NCBI RefSeq assembly: GCF_963515715.1
Contig: NZ_CAUPZS010000019.1
Span: forward strand, 1-64,000
Length of the DNA: 64,000 bases
Origin: Clostridium_AW sp963515715
Lineage (GTDB): Bacteria; Bacillota; Clostridia; Clostridiales; Clostridiaceae
Reading direction: 5' to 3'
Shown here: positions 62,177 to 64,000 of the stretch, piece after piece
Layout of the letters: each line of letters begins with the position of its first letter
How positions within the stretch are numbered: the first letter of the stretch is position 1
The notes under the pieces: model-generated
Seen by the model: the letters and a program-made list of their open reading frames with translations, nothing else
Told to the model about the DNA's origin: nothing
Databases searched by the model: none
Made by a program: the position numbers and the translations under genes

Positions 62177-63559
62177 ATGAGGAAAGGTAAGGAATACGAA
62201 ATAAATATAACATCTACAGAATTTCCATCCACAGGAATTGGAGAGTATGAAGGATTAAAAATATATATAAAAAATGCACTGCCAGGTCAAAAGGTATTAG
62301 CTAAAATATCTAAAAAAAGAAGAGACTATGCAGAAGGAAAAATAACAAAGGTTTTAGAAGAAGTGGACTATAAAATTAAATCCAAATGTTCTATCTTTGG
62401 AGAATGTGGTGGATGTGCTCACCAAGATGTTCCCTACGATAAGCAATTGAAACTTAAAGAAGAGCAGGTTTTAAAGCTTTTCGAAGGTGGAGATATAAAG
62501 GGATTTGAATATTTAGGAATAGAAGGAAGTCCAGAAGAATTTGAATATAGAAATAAAATGGAATTTTCCTTTGGTGACATGGAAAAAGGGGGAGAGTTAA
62601 CCCTTGGTATGCATGCAAAGGGCAAAAGCTTTGGAATAATCACAGCAAATGACTGCCAAATTGTAGATGAAGATTTTAGAAAAGCTTTAAATACTACTTT
62701 AGATTATTTTAGAGAAAAGAAATTGACTTATTATAGAATAATGAGTAGAGAAGGTTATTTAAGAAACTTAGTGATTAGAAAAGCTGCTAATACAGGAGAA
62801 GTTTTAATTAACTTAGTAACCACTTCTCAAATGGATTTTGATTTAGACGAGTGGGTAAGCTTAATTAAGGAAATTAACTATAAAGGAAAATTAGTAGGTA
62901 TAATACATACAATAAATGATTCTTTTTCCGATGTAGTTCAAGGAGATAAGGTAGAAATACTCTATGGTAGAGATTATATAATAGAAGAGTTATTAGGTTT
63001 AAAATTTAAAATAACACCATTTTCCTTTTTCCAAACCAACTCAAAGGGAGCGGAAAAACTTTATACCATAGTAAGGGAATTCTTAGGTGAATCAAAGGAT
63101 AAAGTTGTATTTGACTTGTATTGTGGAACAGGCACCATAGGTCAAATAGTAGCTCCAGAGGCAAAAAAGGTTATTGGAGTTGAACTTATAGAGGAAGCAG
63201 TAGAGTCAGCAAACGAAAATGCAAAACTTAATGGACTTAATAACTGTGAGTTTATAGCAGGAGATGTGGCAAAGGTTATTGGAAATGTAACTGAAAAACC
63301 AGATTTAATAATACTAGACCCACCAAGACCAGGGGTGCATCCAGTAGCATTAGATTATGTAATTAAATTCGATGCTCCACAAATAGTATATGTATCCTGT
63401 AACCCTAAAACTTTAGTAACTGATCTTAAAGTTTTAATCGAAGCAGGATATAAGGTGGAGAAGGTTAAGATTAAGGATATGTTCCCGCATACGCCGCATG
63501 TGGAGACGTGCGTGCTTTTGTCCCACAAAAACCCACAAACATCTCCACCGTCTTTATAA
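62177..63559 (+). CDS. rlmD: 23S rRNA (uracil-5-)-methyltransferase RlmD-type, 3' end replaced by mobile element
   Basis: This 460-residue SAM-dependent enzyme methylates uracil in 23S rRNA. It has a TRAM domain (about 1-60), a 4Fe-4S motif CSIFGECGGCAHQ (about 75-87) with a further Cys in NDCQIV, SAM motif DLYCGTGTIGQ, DPPRPG and SCNPKTL with the catalytic Cys. The normal end ...PHTPHVETxxLL is kept, but the last residues HKNPQTSPPSL are encoded by an inserted element. The codons from about 63481 are GC-rich, unlike the rest of the gene. The protein is probably still active because the catalytic parts are intact. Confidence 0.93.
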   Translation: MRKGKEYEINITSTEFPSTGIGEYEGLKIYIKNALPGQKVLAKISKKRRDYAEGKITKVLEEVDYKIKSKCSIFGECGGCAHQDVPYDKQLKLKEEQVLKLFEGGDIKGFEYLGIEGSPEEFEYRNKMEFSFGDMEKGGELTLGMHAKGKSFGIITANDCQIVDEDFRKALNTTLDYFREKKLTYYRIMSREGYLRNLVIRKAANTGEVLINLVTTSQMDFDLDEWVSLIKEINYKGKLVGIIHTINDSFSDVVQGDKVEILYGRDYIIEELLGLKFKITPFSFFQTNSKGAEKLYTIVREFLGESKDKVVFDLYCGTGTIGQIVAPEAKKVIGVELIEEAVESANENAKLNGLNNCEFIAGDVAKVIGNVTEKPDLIILDPPRPGVHPVALDYVIKFDAPQIVYVSCNPKTLVTDLKVLIEAGYKVEKVKIKDMFPHTPHVETCVLLSHKNPQTSPPSL

Positions 63560-64000
63560 ACAGGAAAATTGAATAAAATTGACTTGAGGGGCAATTCAGC
63601 CTCGTCACATGGAAAAATCTCTATTTCTTTGATTAGCGAAGAAATTAGAGATTTTTTCTCTTCATCGCTGATTTTATCAAAGACCTTATCAAAGTTTGCT
63701 AATAGGGTATAGATATTTTCTAAGGTGATGGCATCCTGCTCCACAGCTTTACGTCGTAGCTTTACGTCCTCAATTTTTTCTTCAAGCTCTACGATGATGT
63801 CATATAGACCATCAAGCCGGAGCGTCATATCGTGAAGTTTGCGTTCTCGAAAACGGGTATCCTCCGGCAAACTGTCAATTTCATTTTCAAGGCGAGTTTT
63901 ATTGAGTTCGACTTCTCGCAGCTTGGTTTCATAGTTTTTGAGTTCTCTGTTTAAGGTAGAAGTATCAATTTCTTTTCCAATACGTGATTTTACTTCGGTT
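63355..64000 (-). CDS. Large serine recombinase, C-terminal part (runs off the window; C-terminal end fused to antisense rlmD)
   Basis: The minus-strand frame is open from the window edge to 63355. It encodes a long coiled coil (repeated ELKNYETKLREVELNKTRL-type residues), then the conserved recombinase end FPVYKDGGDVCGF and WDKSTHV, as in clostridial large serine recombinases with a zinc-ribbon domain. Past THV (about 63497) the frame runs antisense through rlmD, so the natural C-terminus was exchanged at integration. The catalytic domain lies outside the window. Base composition is richer in G+C than neighbouring genes, which fits recent transfer. Confidence 0.85.
   Translation of the reverse strand, partial: TEVKSRIGKEIDTSTLNRELKNYETKLREVELNKTRLENEIDSLPEDTRFRERKLHDMTLRLDGLYDIIVELEEKIEDVKLRRKAVEQDAITLENIYTLLANFDKVFDKISDEEKKSLISSLIKEIEIFPCDEAELPLKSILFNFPVYKDGGDVCGFLWDKSTHVSTCGVCGNISLILTFSTLYPASIKTLRSVTKVLGLQDTYTICGASNLIT
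63478..63530. mobile_element. Left junction (attL/attR) of an integrative element in rlmD
   Basis: The chromosomal rlmD frame and the recombinase frame meet here on opposite strands. CATGTGGAGACGTGCGTGC encodes HVETCV in rlmD, and the complement encodes the recombinase end. The exact crossover cannot be set from one junction. The GC-rich patch 63482-63515 (about two-thirds G+C) marks the change of origin. Serine-recombinase elements inserting in rumA/rlmD 3' ends are known in Bacillota. Confidence 0.75.

Overview
The window is AT-rich DNA (roughly 30% G+C by eye) with strong AGGAGG-type ribosome binding sites, TTG and GTG starts, short intergenic gaps and an anaerobic gene set: a trimeric [FeFe]-hydrogenase, 4Fe-4S ferredoxin proteins, a Crp/Fnr regulator and a glycine riboswitch. 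This points to a strict anaerobe of the Clostridium type (Bacillota). No rRNA or tRNA gene, CRISPR array or complete transposase was found.

Layout. 1-4.9 kb is a small accessory island (membrane protein, SDR, CPBP protease, GNAT acetyltransferase, exported protein) with two copies of a dispersed non-coding repeat. 4.9-23 kb is mostly housekeeping: lgt; the hymA-hymB-hydA hydrogenase operon; a LytS/LytTR two-component pair divergent from a CstA-type transporter with a tandem 21-bp-spaced operator; a zinc-dependent phospholipase C-like protein; an M42 peptidase; an SDR; an ECF S component; a tandem glycine riboswitch in front of a sodium:alanine/glycine symporter; and a purine permease. 23-24.6 kb holds a ferredoxin-type protein divergent from a Crp/Fnr regulator, with a GGTAAC-N4-GTTACC site between them. 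24.7-33.1 kb is one long operon: a lipoprotein binding protein, an ABC ATPase, a double-length permease, a creatininase-family hydrolase, an argininosuccinate-lyase-like enzyme, a BadF/GlcNAc-kinase-like ATPase and a ROK repressor. It reads as a self-contained uptake and catabolic system of unknown substrate.

33.1-41.4 kb is the most unusual part. Single accessory genes, nearly all on the minus strand, are separated by related non-coding repeats in one orientation. Repeat A (about 560 bp when complete) can fold into a long multi-segment hairpin with a hairpin at each end; paired bases change together between copies. Repeat B (about 100 bp) and a linker come before A at several boundaries, so the units look like a cassette array. 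Three genes here carry single-base frameshifts. Two A copies also lie at 3.4-4.9 kb.

41.6-63.5 kb returns to ordinary genes: YdcF-like protein, hisS, pepF, a two-HMA-domain P1B ATPase behind an ArsR/SmtB-type operator, a two-component system overlapping a lipoprotein gene and followed by helD, an MBL-fold hydrolase, an orphan ATP-cone protein, pepV, a TauE/SafE permease, an LTA-synthase-like protein and rlmD. At the right edge a mobile element has inserted into the 3' end of rlmD. Its large serine recombinase runs out of the window on the minus strand and is fused at its C-terminal end to antisense rlmD sequence, so 63.48 kb is an element/chromosome junction.
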